Shown: positions 63,382-64,000 of the stretch, piece after piece
Numbering within the stretch: position 1 is the stretch's first letter
Layout of the letters: every line of letters starts with the position of its first letter
Assembly: GCF_004364315.1 (NCBI RefSeq)
Contig: NZ_SOBR01000001.1
Location: forward strand, 434,001-498,000
Length of the DNA: 64,000 nucleotides
Direction: 5' to 3'
Source of the DNA: Chromohalobacter marismortui
GTDB lineage: Bacteria > Pseudomonadota > Gammaproteobacteria > Pseudomonadales > Halomonadaceae
Program-made: the position numbers and the translations under genes
Notes under the pieces: model-generated
Told to the model about the DNA's origin: nothing
Seen by the model: the letters and a program-made list of their open reading frames with translations, nothing else
Databases searched by the model: none

Positions 63382-64000
63382 ATGGCCGAAGGCCGCGACG
63401 TACAGTGGGTGGAAGTAAGCGAAGGGCAGGTCGGGCAACGTATCGACAATTTCTTGCGTACGCGGCTCAAGGGGGCGCCCAAGTCGTTGATCTATCGCAT
63501 CGTGCGCAAGGGCGAGATTCGCGTCAACAAGAAGCGAGTCAAGGCAGACTATCGCCTGGCGCTGGGCGACCTGGTGCGCATCCCGCCCTTGCGTCTGGCG
63601 CCTGAAGAGGCCGTGCGCGAGGTCAGCGATGGACTGCGCAATCTGCTGGCAGGCAGTGTGCTGGTCGAGGGGCCCGACTGGATGGTGCTCAACAAGCCGG
63701 CTGGGCTTGCCGTACACGGTGGCAGTGGCGTGAAGATCGGCTTGATAGAGGCGTTGCGTCAGGTGCGTGACGATCTCGACTTCCTCGAGCTGGTGCACCG
63801 TCTGGATCGCGATACTTCTGGATGTCTGCTCCTGGCCAAGTCGCGCGCGGCGCTGGTGACCTTGAATCAGTCGCTCAAGGCTCATCAGATGGATAAGCAG
63901 TATCTGGCGCTGGTGCAAGGGCGCTGGCCGGCGCGGCGCGAGTTCGTCAGTGCTCGGCTCGATCGCTTCGATGCGGGCAATGGCGAACGCCGTGTGCGTG
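63382..64000 (+). CDS. rluC: 23S rRNA pseudouridine synthase RluC, 3' end outside window
   Basis: RluC makes pseudouridines 955, 2504 and 2580 of 23S rRNA. I translated from ATG 63382 (MAEGRDVQWVEVSEGQVG), preceded by AAGGAGAGG, to the window end: about 206 residues, open. It has an N-terminal S4 RNA-binding domain (VGQRIDNFLRTRLKGAPKSLIYRIVRKGEIRVN, about residues 16-80), then the catalytic domain with VLNKPAGLAVHGG and HRLDRDTSG (catalytic Asp142). It is divergent from rne, the arrangement seen in E. coli and Pseudomonas. Confidence 0.95.
   Translation, partial: MAEGRDVQWVEVSEGQVGQRIDNFLRTRLKGAPKSLIYRIVRKGEIRVNKKRVKADYRLALGDLVRIPPLRLAPEEAVREVSDGLRNLLAGSVLVEGPDWMVLNKPAGLAVHGGSGVKIGLIEALRQVRDDLDFLELVHRLDRDTSGCLLLAKSRAALVTLNQSLKAHQMDKQYLALVQGRWPARREFVSARLDRFDAGNGERRVR

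Overview
The window is 64 kb of a GC-rich gammaproteobacterial chromosome, densely packed with housekeeping genes. Three things point to a Halomonadaceae member (Chromohalobacter/Halomonas-like). It has a complete sodium-pumping NQR operon. Its gene order mfd - gap - nqrABCDEF - apbE - nqrM - sthA ... lolC - lolD ... comEC ... lpxK - trm112 - kdsB - ptp - murB / rne / rluC closely follows the Pseudomonas order. It also has a Tus-like gene and an Ldt/Lpp envelope cluster. The family-level placement is inference. I see no rRNA, tRNA, insertion sequence, prophage or CRISPR array.

Layout. 1-1.7 kb (-): two overlapping membrane proteins with decayed GGDEF-like domains, the first cut by the window edge. 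1.8-12.1 kb (+): proA, nadD, rsfS, rlmH, the rod-shape genes mrdA and rodA, mltB, rlpA, a D,D-carboxypeptidase, ybeD and lipB, ending at a two-way terminator shared with lipA (-). 13.5-15.6 kb (-): an NAD(P)-dependent oxidoreductase and a LysR regulator that diverges from the two-subunit pyruvate carboxylase pycAB (+, 15.8-19.0 kb). 19.0-23.3 kb (-): pyk, mgsA and a large PHA-synthase-like DUF3141 protein. 23.7-29.9 kb (+): topA with two small conserved genes, a short MetE-like methionine synthase behind a MetR-type box, then lpp and an L,D-transpeptidase. 29.9-34.6 kb (-): a second L,D-transpeptidase and mfd.

34.9-45.4 kb (+): an N-terminally extended GAPDH, the nqrABCDEF-apbE-nqrM operon and the soluble transhydrogenase sthA, a redox and energy block. 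45.6-48.6 kb (-): a Tus-like replication-terminus protein and the agmatine-to-putrescine pair aguA/aguB. 48.8-59.1 kb: lipoprotein export (lolC-type permease and lolD, with no lolE next to them), a DUF2062 protein (-), comEC, msbA, lpxK, a Trm112-like protein, kdsB, a low-molecular-weight tyrosine phosphatase and murB, covering LPS, lipid A and peptidoglycan supply. 59.2-64 kb: rne (-) with a roughly 600-nt leader, divergent from rluC (+), which runs off the window.

Most of the window is cell-envelope construction, central carbon metabolism around pyruvate, and respiratory redox balance. I did not find an obviously new multi-gene system. The points most worth a second look are the Tus-like protein with a dyad in front of it, a perfect 13-bp hairpin in the pycA leader, the MetR box on the short MetE, the lpp/L,D-transpeptidase cluster, the single LolC/E-type permease, the structured rne leader, and the paired degenerate GGDEF proteins.
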